10,245 nt of DNA, from NCBI GenBank assembly GCA_050742535.1, contig JBOGIQ010000210.1:1-10245 (forward strand), written 5' to 3'. Both the position numbers and the translations under genes were made by a program. Source of the stretch: Gp6-AA40 sp050742535 (GTDB taxonomy: Bacteria; Acidobacteriota; Vicinamibacteria; Vicinamibacterales; UBA2999). Of the stretch, positions 1-5,974 are shown piece by piece. A model generated the notes under the pieces. The model had not been told where the DNA came from. It made no database searches and saw only the letters and a list, made by a program, of their open reading frames with translations. The first letter of the stretch is position 1. Every line of letters begins with the position of its first letter.

Positions 1-14
1 GTGATCGTTGTCAT
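1..14 (-). CDS. 5' end of a truncated minus-strand gene (first 4 codons only)
   Basis: Reading the minus strand, a strong Shine-Dalgarno sequence (GGAGGA, positions 19-24) lies 4 nt before an ATG at 12-14, followed by codons for Thr-Thr-Ile before the window ends. It sits downstream of the quinoprotein gene and of two hairpins, on the same strand, so it is probably the next gene in that direction. Nothing can be said about its product. The call rests only on the SD and ATG spacing. Confidence 0.4.
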
Positions 15-35
15 CTGTTCCTCCGCAACGTGGCG

Positions 36-80
36 CGCGGACGTTGTCACGTCCGCGAGGCGAGCCTGACAAGGCTCGCC
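36..80. repeat. Two tandem GC-rich palindromes (REP-like)
   Basis: The first hairpin is 36-57, with 9-bp perfect arms (CGCGGACGT and its complement) around the loop TGTC. The second is 59-80, with 9-bp perfect arms (GGCGAGCCT and its complement) around the loop GACA. They lie just past the stop codon of the quinoprotein gene (minus strand) and before the next likely start. Neither is followed by a T-tract on either strand, so they are not typical Rho-independent terminators. They may still stabilise or attenuate the transcript. Their architecture matches the other hairpins in this window. Confidence 0.75.
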
Positions 81-98
81 CCACGATCATTACAGGCA

Positions 99-1820
99 CT
101 AATACAACGCGAACGCGTACAGCGTGTCGCCAGCGGCGACAAGCACGTGCTGCCGGCCGCCGACCAGGTAGGTCTGCGGCGCATTCGACACTTGGCCGAT
201 GCGGGCGTGCCACAGCGGCGCTCCTTTTCCTGCATCGAAGGCGACGAAATTGCCCGAGACATCGCCGCCGAAGAGCAGACGTCCGGCGGTCGCCAGCAGT
301 CCGGGCGATCCGCGGCCGCTCGGCGTTGACGTGGCGAACTTGTGCCGCCACACCGTTTTGCCCGTTTTGTAGTCGATCGCGGCGATGTAGCTGCCGACGC
401 CGGAGACCCCGACTTCGTCCTTGCCACCGAGGCCCATCGCACCGCGTGGATCGAGCTCGGTCAGGTAATACATCGCGTAGTTCTCAGCGAGCGGCACATA
501 GACGAGGCCCGTGTCGGGACTGTAGGCCTGTGGCGGCCAGTTCGTCGCGCCGCCGTTGTTCGACGACACGAGCGCGCCGCCGATATGGTGATCCTTTTCA
601 GGGATTCGCACCGGCTGGCCCCGGCCGTTGAGTCCGGACGCCCAATTCACCGTGTCGGAGAACTTGCTCGTGACCAGCCGTTCACCCGTGAGGCGATCGA
701 GCGTGAAGTAGTAGCCGTTGCGTGCCGCGGTCACGACCAGCTTGCGCGGTTTCCCGTTGAACTCGCCGTCAACGAGGATGGGCGTCTGCGCGGAATCCCA
801 GTCGTGCGTGTCGTGCGGGTTGGTCTGGTAATACCAGGCCATCTTGCCGGTGTCGATGTTCACGGCAACGACCGAGTTGGTGAACAGATTGTCGCCGGCG
901 CCGCGCGGGGCATCGGTGTAGGCGGGTGTCGGGTTGCCGGTGCCAAAGATATAGAGACGCGTCTCCGGATCGTACGAGCCCGGAATCCACGGATGACCAC
1001 CGCCGTTTCGCGCGGCGTCGAGGTCCTTCCACGAGTCGAGCCCGGGATCGCCCGGATTCATCGGCACGGCGTAGAACTTCCACTTCACGTCGCCGTTCAG
1101 CGCGTCGAACGACAGCAGGTAGCCGGGCGAGTCGAGGTCGTTCCCGGTGCCGACAATGACCTGGTTTTCGACGATGGTCGGCGCCGACGTGCAGAAGTAC
1201 TGCTGGTGGAACGAGGCGATCTCCTTGTACCACCGCTCTTCACCCGTGCGCGCGTCGAGCGATACGAGATAGCAGTCGGGGGTGACGAAATACAGATTGT
1301 TCCGCCACATCGCGGCGCCGCGATTGCCGATATGCGTGCCCCCCCTCGTGCGCCAGAAGTAGTGCCAGAGCAGATGGCCGTCGTTGGCGTCGAGTGCCCA
1401 GACGTTGTCGGGTGCCGTCACATACAGGACGTCGTCCACCGCGAGGATCGAGCCCTTGACCGTGGTGCCGCCGACGAACTCGTTCGTGCCGACGCCACCG
1501 GTGATCGTCCGCGGCCCGCGCGGCGAATACGGCGCGGTGACACCGGTGCCCGCGCCGTTCGGCCCGGCATTGAGGCGGACCGTCCACGCGAGCGTGAGGT
1601 TCTTCACGTTCGACGTATTGATCTGTCTGAGGGCGCTGTAGCGGCGGCCGGTGTAGTCGCCCGAATACGACGGCCATCCGTCCGAAAGCGGCTTCAGAAT
1701 GGTCGCGGGGTCCAGACCAGACTGCTGGCCTGATAGCGTCGCCGACATCACGGCGACCGCAAGCAGTCGGTAGAGGCCGACCTTCAGGTCGGCCTTTCGT
1801 CGTAAGGTTCGGCCATTCAT
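99..1820 (-). CDS. PQQ-dehydrogenase-like quinoprotein beta-propeller, secreted
   Basis: The 573-residue product matches the methanol/ethanol-type quinoprotein dehydrogenase fold, which is usually about 600 residues. Visible hallmarks are the N-terminal W-P-S-Y-x-G-D-Y-x-G-x-R-Y-S segment (49-62), repeated propeller W-motifs of the type A-L-D-A-x-x-G-x-x-L-W (142-152), G-T-G-N-P (293-297), the P-H-D-x-x-D-W-D segment (335-342) and G-A-T-N-W-P-P (424-430). By family alignment Asn296 and Asp340 occupy the catalytic Asn and Asp positions, and Asp342 the extra Asp typical of lanthanide-type enzymes. The vicinal Cys-Cys pair near the active site is absent (H-I-G-N-R-G at 163-168 instead), and I do not find the usual metal-binding Glu. 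It may therefore be one of the acidobacterial 'empty' quinoproteins rather than an active alcohol dehydrogenase. The signal peptide is about 1-31, with h-region 18-30. Its n-region is partly encoded by a REP-like palindrome. The ATG overlaps the cytochrome stop (ATGA), implying translational coupling and a shared electron-transfer role in the periplasm. Confidence 0.88.
   Translation of the reverse strand: MNGRTLRRKADLKVGLYRLLAVAVMSATLSGQQSGLDPATILKPLSDGWPSYSGDYTGRRYSALRQINTSNVKNLTLAWTVRLNAGPNGAGTGVTAPYSPRGPRTITGGVGTNEFVGGTTVKGSILAVDDVLYVTAPDNVWALDANDGHLLWHYFWRTRGGTHIGNRGAAMWRNNLYFVTPDCYLVSLDARTGEERWYKEIASFHQQYFCTSAPTIVENQVIVGTGNDLDSPGYLLSFDALNGDVKWKFYAVPMNPGDPGLDSWKDLDAARNGGGHPWIPGSYDPETRLYIFGTGNPTPAYTDAPRGAGDNLFTNSVVAVNIDTGKMAWYYQTNPHDTHDWDSAQTPILVDGEFNGKPRKLVVTAARNGYYFTLDRLTGERLVTSKFSDTVNWASGLNGRGQPVRIPEKDHHIGGALVSSNNGGATNWPPQAYSPDTGLVYVPLAENYAMYYLTELDPRGAMGLGGKDEVGVSGVGSYIAAIDYKTGKTVWRHKFATSTPSGRGSPGLLATAGRLLFGGDVSGNFVAFDAGKGAPLWHARIGQVSNAPQTYLVGGRQHVLVAAGDTLYAFALY
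1771..1798. repeat. REP-like palindrome inside a coding region (copy 1)
   Basis: Arms AGGCCGACC (1774-1782) and GGTCGGCCT (1787-1795) surround the loop TTCA. The 28-bp element matches 8502-8529 at 27 of 28 positions. Read on the minus strand it is translated in the quinoprotein as about residues 8-17 (K-A-D-L-K-V-G-L-Y), in the n-region of the signal peptide. Confidence 0.85.
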
Positions 1821-2680
1821 TTCAAGGTCACCAGGTAAGCCGTGACGTTATGGATGTCGGCGTCTTTGTATTCCTGCAGCAATGCGCGGTGGGCCTGCAG
1901 AGGGTCCGTCACGGCCACGCGCGGGTTGCCGTTGACGATCCGCCATGACTGGCGCGTCCCGTTGTCCAGCCGGATCGCCACGGAGAAATCATCGAGCCGC
2001 TCGATCTCGCCTTCGACCTTGTCACCGTTGGTCAGGGTAACCGTCGCCCGCGGCGGTTTGGCATTCGGCGCCGCCGGTCCTCCGCGCCCGCCGCCGGTGC
2101 CCGGCATCAACCACCACTGCTGCAGCGTTCGCGGATTCTCGATTCGCGTTGCCAGGCCGCGAAGATCGCCTGCGGCGGAATGGCAGGATGCGCAGCGCGC
2201 CTTGAAGTATTCCTCGCCGGCTGCCGCGTTGCCGACGACGATGGTCTGCGGCCTGTTTCGCGCTTCGTCGTAACCATTCACACGGAAGCTGTGGAGAAAC
2301 GCGGCGATGTCGCCGATCTGCGCCGGCGTCAGCGCGAACGGCGGCATGCCGCGGTCCTGCCGTCCCTTCAGAATGACCGGCCCGATCAGCTCGCCGTTCT
2401 GATCGTCGAGCACGACGCCGGAGCGGAGCAGGCTCGGTCCGCCATCACCGCCGCGGATGTCCGGCCCGTGGCAAAACGTGCAGTAAGTCCCGTAGACGGC
2501 CTTGCCGCGCTCGAGCGCAGCAGGGTCGGCCGGAGGACGCGCCGGATACGCGCCGATACCGGCGCCGCCGATCCGTCCCGGCGCCGGACCGCCGCCGCGG
2601 CCCTGCGGTGGCTGCTGTGCGCGGACGACCGCAGCGACGAAGATGATCAGGAGGGCGCACGACACGAACGTGCGAATCAC
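1817..2680 (-). CDS. Secreted dihaem c-type cytochrome with Sm-like segment
   Basis: Two covalent haem sites are visible: C-T-F-C-H (67-71) and C-A-S-C-H (163-167). A likely Met ligand for haem 1 lies in G-M-P-P-F (112), and a candidate for haem 2 in W-L-M-P (192). A signal peptide covers about 1-21, followed by a Gly/Pro-rich linker. After haem domain 2 comes a segment (about 210-254) with the pattern L-T-N-G-x4-G-x-I-x-x-L-D-D-F, resembling an Sm/LSm-like small barrel, then the C-terminal helix D-I-H-N-V-T-A-Y-L-V-T-L-K. I chose the GTG at 2680 (287 residues) because GAGG lies 6 nt upstream. The in-frame ATG at 2692 (291 residues) has no Shine-Dalgarno sequence and abuts a hairpin. The gene precedes and overlaps the quinoprotein gene, so it most likely accepts electrons from that enzyme or a partner dehydrogenase and passes them to a terminal oxidase. 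Identity as a cytochrome c is secure. Its partner is inferred from context. Confidence 0.9.
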   Translation of the reverse strand: MIRTFVSCALLIIFVAAVVRAQQPPQGRGGGPAPGRIGGAGIGAYPARPPADPAALERGKAVYGTYCTFCHGPDIRGGDGGPSLLRSGVVLDDQNGELIGPVILKGRQDRGMPPFALTPAQIGDIAAFLHSFRVNGYDEARNRPQTIVVGNAAAGEEYFKARCASCHSAAGDLRGLATRIENPRTLQQWWLMPGTGGGRGGPAAPNAKPPRATVTLTNGDKVEGEIERLDDFSVAIRLDNGTRQSWRIVNGNPRVAVTDPLQAHRALLQEYKDADIHNVTAYLVTLK

Positions 2681-2693
2681 AGTGCACCTCATT

Positions 2694-2713
2694 GGCGCCC
2701 TTGAAAGGGCGCC
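2694..2713. repeat. REP-like palindrome upstream of the cytochrome gene
   Basis: Arms GGCGCCCTT (2694-2702) and AAGGGCGCC (2705-2713) are perfect complements around two bases. The hairpin is immediately 5' of the cytochrome ribosome-binding site and would lie in its 5' leader. It is one of two adjacent hairpins in the 128-bp divergent intergenic region 2681-2808. Confidence 0.75.
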
Positions 2714-2735
2714 TTACGAATACGCGCGCGAGTAG

Positions 2736-2755
2736 GGCACCCCGTGACGGGTGCC
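2736..2755. repeat. REP-like imperfect palindrome in the divergent intergenic region
   Basis: GGCACCCCG (2736-2744) pairs with CGGGTGCC (2748-2755) around TGA, with one bulged C. It is preceded by GTAG, as in the copy at 8502-8529. It lies 22 bp after the 2694-2713 hairpin, so the pair resembles the paired arrangement at 36-80. No T-tract follows, so a terminator role is unlikely. Confidence 0.7.
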
Positions 2756-2793
2756 AACGAATCGGCGCGCACATTCTTACACGAAGGAATCGG

Positions 2794-2799
2794 TATACT
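2794..2799 (+). promoter_or_regulatory. Candidate -10 box for the sorbosone-dehydrogenase-like gene
   Basis: TATACT matches the sigma-70-type -10 consensus at 5 of 6 bases and is the most AT-rich hexamer in this GC-rich gap. Initiation about 6-7 nt downstream would place the transcript start around 2805, only a few bases before the ATG at 2809. The mRNA would then be leaderless or nearly so. No good -35 hexamer is visible at the proper spacing, so the call is tentative. The nearest SD-like sequence (GAAGGA, 2783-2788) is too far from the ATG to act as a ribosome-binding site. Confidence 0.4.
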
Positions 2800-2808
2800 G
2801 ACCACCGT

Positions 2809-4410
2809 ATGAACACGCTTTCATCTCTTGCCGCGCGACTGCTGTCGGTCGTCGTGGCATTCGGAGTCTTTGCCGCGCTCGCCGGCGTCGATGCTCTGGC
2901 ACAGCAGGGTCTGGCACAGCAGGGTCTGGCACAGCAGGGTCTGGCACAGCAGGGTCTGGCACAGCAGGGTCTGGCACAGCAGGGTCTGGCACAGCAGGCG
3001 CCCGGCGCGGCCGGGGGGCAGGGCGCGGCCGCCGGCCAGGGTGCCGGTCAGCGTGGCGGTGGCGCCGCAGCACCAGGACAACCCGCGCGCGGCGGCGGTG
3101 GTGGCGGTGGCCGCGGCGTGGCGCTTGGCGATGGGCCGTGGGAATACGGCAACGGGCCGAACCGTTATCGCGCTGTCGTCGTCACGAAGAACGTCGTTCA
3201 TCCGTGGGGCATCGCGTTTCTTCCGAACGGCGACCTGCTGGTCACGGAGCGCAACTCACTCACTGGTGGCGAATCGGGACGTCTTCGCGTGATTCGCAAC
3301 GGCGTGCTCGATCCGACGCCGCTTGGTCCGCTTCCGGAGATGCTCGCCGAGGGACTCGGCGGCATGATGGACGTGTCGCTTCACCCGCAGTTCGCCCAGA
3401 ACCGTCTGATCTACTTCACGTATTCAAAGCGCCATCCTGATCTGAAGCAGTGTCCGCTCGAATCTGAACGGCAGAAATTGCCGCCGAATCAGCGTCCCCC
3501 GTGCTCGGCCACGACAGCAGTGGCGCGCGCGCGATGGGACGGCGGCTCGACGCTGACGGACGTCAGGGACATCCTCGTCACGAAGGGTTGGTACGGCGGA
3601 CCAGCCGCTCAAAACCCCGACTGTGCCAGGGGCGGCGGCGCCGGGGACGACAACGCGAGGATCGCGAAGGGCTGCTCGGTTGGCCCGGCGACCGGCAGCT
3701 ACGGCTCACGCCTCGCGTGGGACAAGGCGGGTCTGCTGTATGTCACGACAGGCGATCGGAACGCTCCGCTGATGTCACAGGATCCGCAGAATCACAACGG
3801 CAAGGTCCTTCGCATCCGCGACGACGGGAGCGTCCCGCCGGACAATCCGTTCGTCGGCAACGCGAAGTATCTGCCTGAGATTTACAGCCTCGGCCATCGC
3901 AATCCGCTCGGCCTGTGGTACCGCGAGAGCACCGGTGAGCTCTGGTCGACGGAAGAAGGCCCGCAGGGCGGCGATGAGCTCAACGTCATCAGGGCAGGAA
4001 AGAACTACGGCTGGCCGCTCGCAGGGCTTGGACGCAACTACGACGGCTCGGTCATCGGTCAGGGCTTCGGCGGGCCGAACATCGAGGATCCGCTCGTGTT
4101 CTGGGTCCCGGCGATCGCGATATCCGGCCTGTCTATTTATGACGGCGACAAGTTCCCGGCGTGGAAGGGTCAGGCGTTCGTCGGCGCGATGCGCGCGGGA
4201 ACCGGACAGTTTGTTGCTCGCGTGACGTTCAACGCGAGAGGACTGCCGACCGCGCGTGACCACTCGATGCTGGCGGATCTCCGTCAGCGGATTCGCGAGG
4301 TGAAGCCAGGCCCTGACGGGTTCCTCTACGCGCTGACCGACGAAAACGCAGGCGCAGTGCTGCGGATCGAGCCGGTCGCGCCGCCGGCAGCCGCGTCGCC
4401 GGCAAAATAA
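2809..4410 (+). CDS. Glucose/sorbosone dehydrogenase-family (PQQ sugar dehydrogenase-like) beta-propeller, secreted
   Basis: The 533-residue product belongs to the soluble aldose/sorbosone dehydrogenase propeller family. Hallmarks are H-P-W-G-I-A-F-L-P-N-G (131-141), G-M-M-D-V-S-L-H-P-Q-F (185-195), Y-V-T-T-G-D (311-316), L-G-H-R-N-P-x-G-L (361-369), G-P-Q-G-G-D-E-L-N (384-392), N-Y-G-W-P (399-403) and G-L-S-I-Y-x-G-D-K-F-P (440-450). The start is the ATG directly before a good signal peptide (1-31). A longer in-frame ORF to 2692 would translate intergenic hairpins and is rejected. At the cleavage site the sequence L-A-Q-Q-G is repeated, followed by an Ala/Gly/Gln-rich linker to about residue 105. 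An insertion at about 205-290 carries four Cys (215, 232, 272, 289) that could form disulfides. The position expected to hold the catalytic His (H-x-G-x-R-L in relatives) reads S-Y-G-S-R-L (297-302), so activity is uncertain. The likely role is periplasmic sugar or aldose oxidation, if PQQ is bound. Confidence 0.88.
   Translation: MNTLSSLAARLLSVVVAFGVFAALAGVDALAQQGLAQQGLAQQGLAQQGLAQQGLAQQGLAQQAPGAAGGQGAAAGQGAGQRGGGAAAPGQPARGGGGGGGRGVALGDGPWEYGNGPNRYRAVVVTKNVVHPWGIAFLPNGDLLVTERNSLTGGESGRLRVIRNGVLDPTPLGPLPEMLAEGLGGMMDVSLHPQFAQNRLIYFTYSKRHPDLKQCPLESERQKLPPNQRPPCSATTAVARARWDGGSTLTDVRDILVTKGWYGGPAAQNPDCARGGGAGDDNARIAKGCSVGPATGSYGSRLAWDKAGLLYVTTGDRNAPLMSQDPQNHNGKVLRIRDDGSVPPDNPFVGNAKYLPEIYSLGHRNPLGLWYRESTGELWSTEEGPQGGDELNVIRAGKNYGWPLAGLGRNYDGSVIGQGFGGPNIEDPLVFWVPAIAISGLSIYDGDKFPAWKGQAFVGAMRAGTGQFVARVTFNARGLPTARDHSMLADLRQRIREVKPGPDGFLYALTDENAGAVLRIEPVAPPAAASPAK
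2896..3000 (+). repeat. In-frame 15-bp minisatellite, seven copies
   Basis: The unit CTGGCACAGCAGGGT is repeated head to tail: six identical copies (2896-2985), then a seventh changed in its last two bases (2986-3000). It encodes L-A-Q-Q-G six times and L-A-Q-Q-A once, at residues 30-64 of the sorbosone-dehydrogenase-like protein, exactly at the predicted signal peptidase site (A-L-A before Q-Q). The identical DNA, with no synonymous drift, points to recent slippage expansion. Copy-number changes keep the reading frame. Confidence 0.97.
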
Positions 4411-4434
4411 CTCGGCGCCGGGCTGGGCGTTGGG

Positions 4435-4980
4435 ATGACTCTCACCGTCTCGCGCGTTGCTGAGATCACCGACGAGATCGTTGGCGGCCTATCGGAACTA
4501 TTGATGGATGCCGTCGCCAGCAACGCCGGCATCAGCTTCATGTCGGACCTGACGCCGGACGCCGCCGCGGCGTGGTGGCGTCAGATCCTGACGACGGCTT
4601 CGTCTCGGACCGTCGTGCTGATCGCGCGCGACCAACTGGGCATCGCCGGCACCGTGCAGCTGCAGCCGGCGTGGGCGCCGAATCAGCCACATCGTGGCGA
4701 CGTCGCCAAGCTGATCGTCCACCGGCGGGCGCGCGGGCGCGGCATTGCCCGAGCGTTGATGCACGCAATCGACCAGCACGCACGCGACCATCGATACACG
4801 CTGCTCGTCCTCGACACGTGTAAGGGCGGCGCGGCGGAGCAGTTGTACACCTCGCTGGGCTGGGTCCGCGTCGGCGAGGTCCCGAACTTCGCCCTCAATC
4901 CCGACGGCAGCTGGTGCGACACCGTATTTTTCTACAAGCAGCTGTCGCCGATTCTTAACCCGGAAGAGCGCGAAGGGTAA
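4435..4980 (+). CDS. GNAT-family N-acetyltransferase, tabtoxin-resistance (TTR)-like
   Basis: The 181-residue product contains the GNAT acetyl-CoA site in motif A: V-H-R-R-A-R-G-R-G-I-A-R-A-L (95-108), fitting R-x-x-G-x-G. Beta-strand L-L-V-L-D-T (123-128) is followed by A-E-Q-L-Y-x-x-L-G-W (134-143), and the ending C-D-T-V-F-F-Y-K (161-168) follows N-P-D-G. The combination of L-L-x-D-A-V near 22-27, the P-H-R-x-x-V-x-K-L-x-V-H stretch (85-96) and the C-D-T-x-F-F-Y-K end resembles the tabtoxin-resistance group of small-molecule acetyltransferases. The substrate cannot be told from sequence. No signal peptide is seen, so the protein is cytoplasmic. The gene starts 24 nt after the preceding stop codon and could be co-transcribed with it. 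Only a weak SD-like G-rich stretch precedes the ATG. Confidence 0.88.
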   Translation: MTLTVSRVAEITDEIVGGLSELLMDAVASNAGISFMSDLTPDAAAAWWRQILTTASSRTVVLIARDQLGIAGTVQLQPAWAPNQPHRGDVAKLIVHRRARGRGIARALMHAIDQHARDHRYTLLVLDTCKGGAAEQLYTSLGWVRVGEVPNFALNPDGSWCDTVFFYKQLSPILNPEEREG

Positions 4981-5020
4981 CCCGCGTTCGCCATCTCTGT
5001 TCGCATCGTTTCAATCAGAG

Positions 5021-5026
5021 AGGAGG
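5021..5026 (+). promoter_or_regulatory. Strong ribosome-binding site fixing the tyrosinase start
   Basis: AGGAGG lies 6 nt before the ATG at 5033. It is the best Shine-Dalgarno sequence in the window and shows that the unusual His-rich N-terminus of the tyrosinase is really translated. Confidence 0.85.
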
Positions 5027-5032
5027 CATCTG

Positions 5033-5974
5033 ATGGTGAAACAGAAACACGGGGGCGGTGGTCACCATTCGCATGGACCCGGCGGCCACCGACCACATCG
5101 GCCACACGACCCGCCGTACTACGACCCGGACTACAGCCATCCGCGGCATCACGACGACGAACCGCCGGCAAATCCGCGCTACCCCGATGAGCGAATCTAC
5201 GGCAGCTATGCAACGAAACGGCCGCCGCGTTACGTGCCGCATCCGCTGGAGCACCTCTGTTTCAAGCCGCGCCGGGAAGACTACAAGCCGCCGATCACCT
5301 GCGACGAGCCGGACGACCAGTTGTGCGTGCGCAAGGATCATCGTGCACTGACGACTGACGAGCAGACCCGGTTCCTGAACGCGTTCACGCAGCTCAATGC
5401 GGCCGGCGTGCTCGGTCCGCTGGTGGATATCCACGCGAACGCCATTCATCAGATGCATGGCAACCCGCGCTTCCTGCCGTGGCACCGGATCTATCTGCTG
5501 CGGATGGAGGAACTGCTGATGACGGTCGACTCCACGGTCTGCATTCCGTACTGGAAATCGAGCGAGGAACAGGGTTTTCCGTCGTGGCTGCTATCGTTCA
5601 CGCCGACGGTGAACCTGATGAACGGACCACATACCGTCGTCCGAAACATCGGCGGGCCGTTTCTGCCAAACGCCGCGGCGGTCGCCGCCGCGATGGCCAA
5701 CGCCACCTACGATCCCTTCGCCCAGTCGCTCGAAGGCATACATAACTCGGGGCATGTGTGGGTGGGCGGCTCGATGAGCGGCATCCTGACCGCGCCGTGC
5801 GACCCGGTGTTCTGGATGCATCACGCGGAAATCGATCGCATCTGGGCCGCGTGGCAGGCGGCCAATCCGGGTCAGAATCCCAACCTGGCTGGTGCGGCGG
5901 GGATCATGGATCCGTGGACCGAAACCGAGGCCGACACGCGGGATATCGAGGCGCTCGGCTTTACGTACGCTTGA
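5033..5974 (+). CDS. Tyrosinase-family type-3 copper protein with His-rich N-terminus
   Basis: The 313-residue product has both copper sites of the tyrosinase family. CuA is H134 in D-I-H-A-N, H142 in M-H-G-N-P and H151 in F-L-P-W-H-R. CuB is H237 and H241 in I-H-N-S-G-H-V, with H263 in D-P-V-F-W-M-H-H-A-E-I-D-R-I-W. The 142-to-151, 237-to-241 and 241-to-263 spacings match known bacterial tyrosinases. The family oxidises phenols or catechols to o-quinones and can lead to melanin-like polymers. Residues 1-40 contain ten His among Gly, Pro, Tyr and Asp. There is no signal peptide or Tat motif, so the protein is probably cytoplasmic or released another way. Cys76, Cys90 and Cys98 lie just before the core. 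No Cys is placed next to a CuA His to form the thioether bridge seen in some eukaryotic enzymes. No caddie-type partner gene is adjacent, so the His-rich tail may bind or load copper (inference). Confidence 0.93.
   Translation: MVKQKHGGGGHHSHGPGGHRPHRPHDPPYYDPDYSHPRHHDDEPPANPRYPDERIYGSYATKRPPRYVPHPLEHLCFKPRREDYKPPITCDEPDDQLCVRKDHRALTTDEQTRFLNAFTQLNAAGVLGPLVDIHANAIHQMHGNPRFLPWHRIYLLRMEELLMTVDSTVCIPYWKSSEEQGFPSWLLSFTPTVNLMNGPHTVVRNIGGPFLPNAAAVAAAMANATYDPFAQSLEGIHNSGHVWVGGSMSGILTAPCDPVFWMHHAEIDRIWAAWQAANPGQNPNLAGAAGIMDPWTETEADTRDIEALGFTYA

Noticed and set aside
36..80. Rho-independent terminator for the cytochrome/quinoprotein unit
   Set aside because: The hairpins are strong but have no T-tract on the minus strand after either stem, and the same hairpin type occurs in places where termination makes no sense (within a coding region).
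342..1733. 463-codon open frame on the plus strand, opposite the quinoprotein gene
   Set aside because: It has Arg/Val-rich text with no recognisable motif and no ribosome-binding site. The minus-strand frame shows clear quinoprotein motifs, so this is a high-GC shadow.
2692..2808. 39-codon N-terminal extension of the sorbosone-dehydrogenase-like protein
   Set aside because: It would translate two intergenic hairpins and place the signal peptide internally. The ATG at 2809 begins a normal signal peptide.
2896..3000. CRISPR-like array
   Set aside because: The units are 15 bp, directly adjacent with no spacers, and in frame with a coding region. It is a coding minisatellite.
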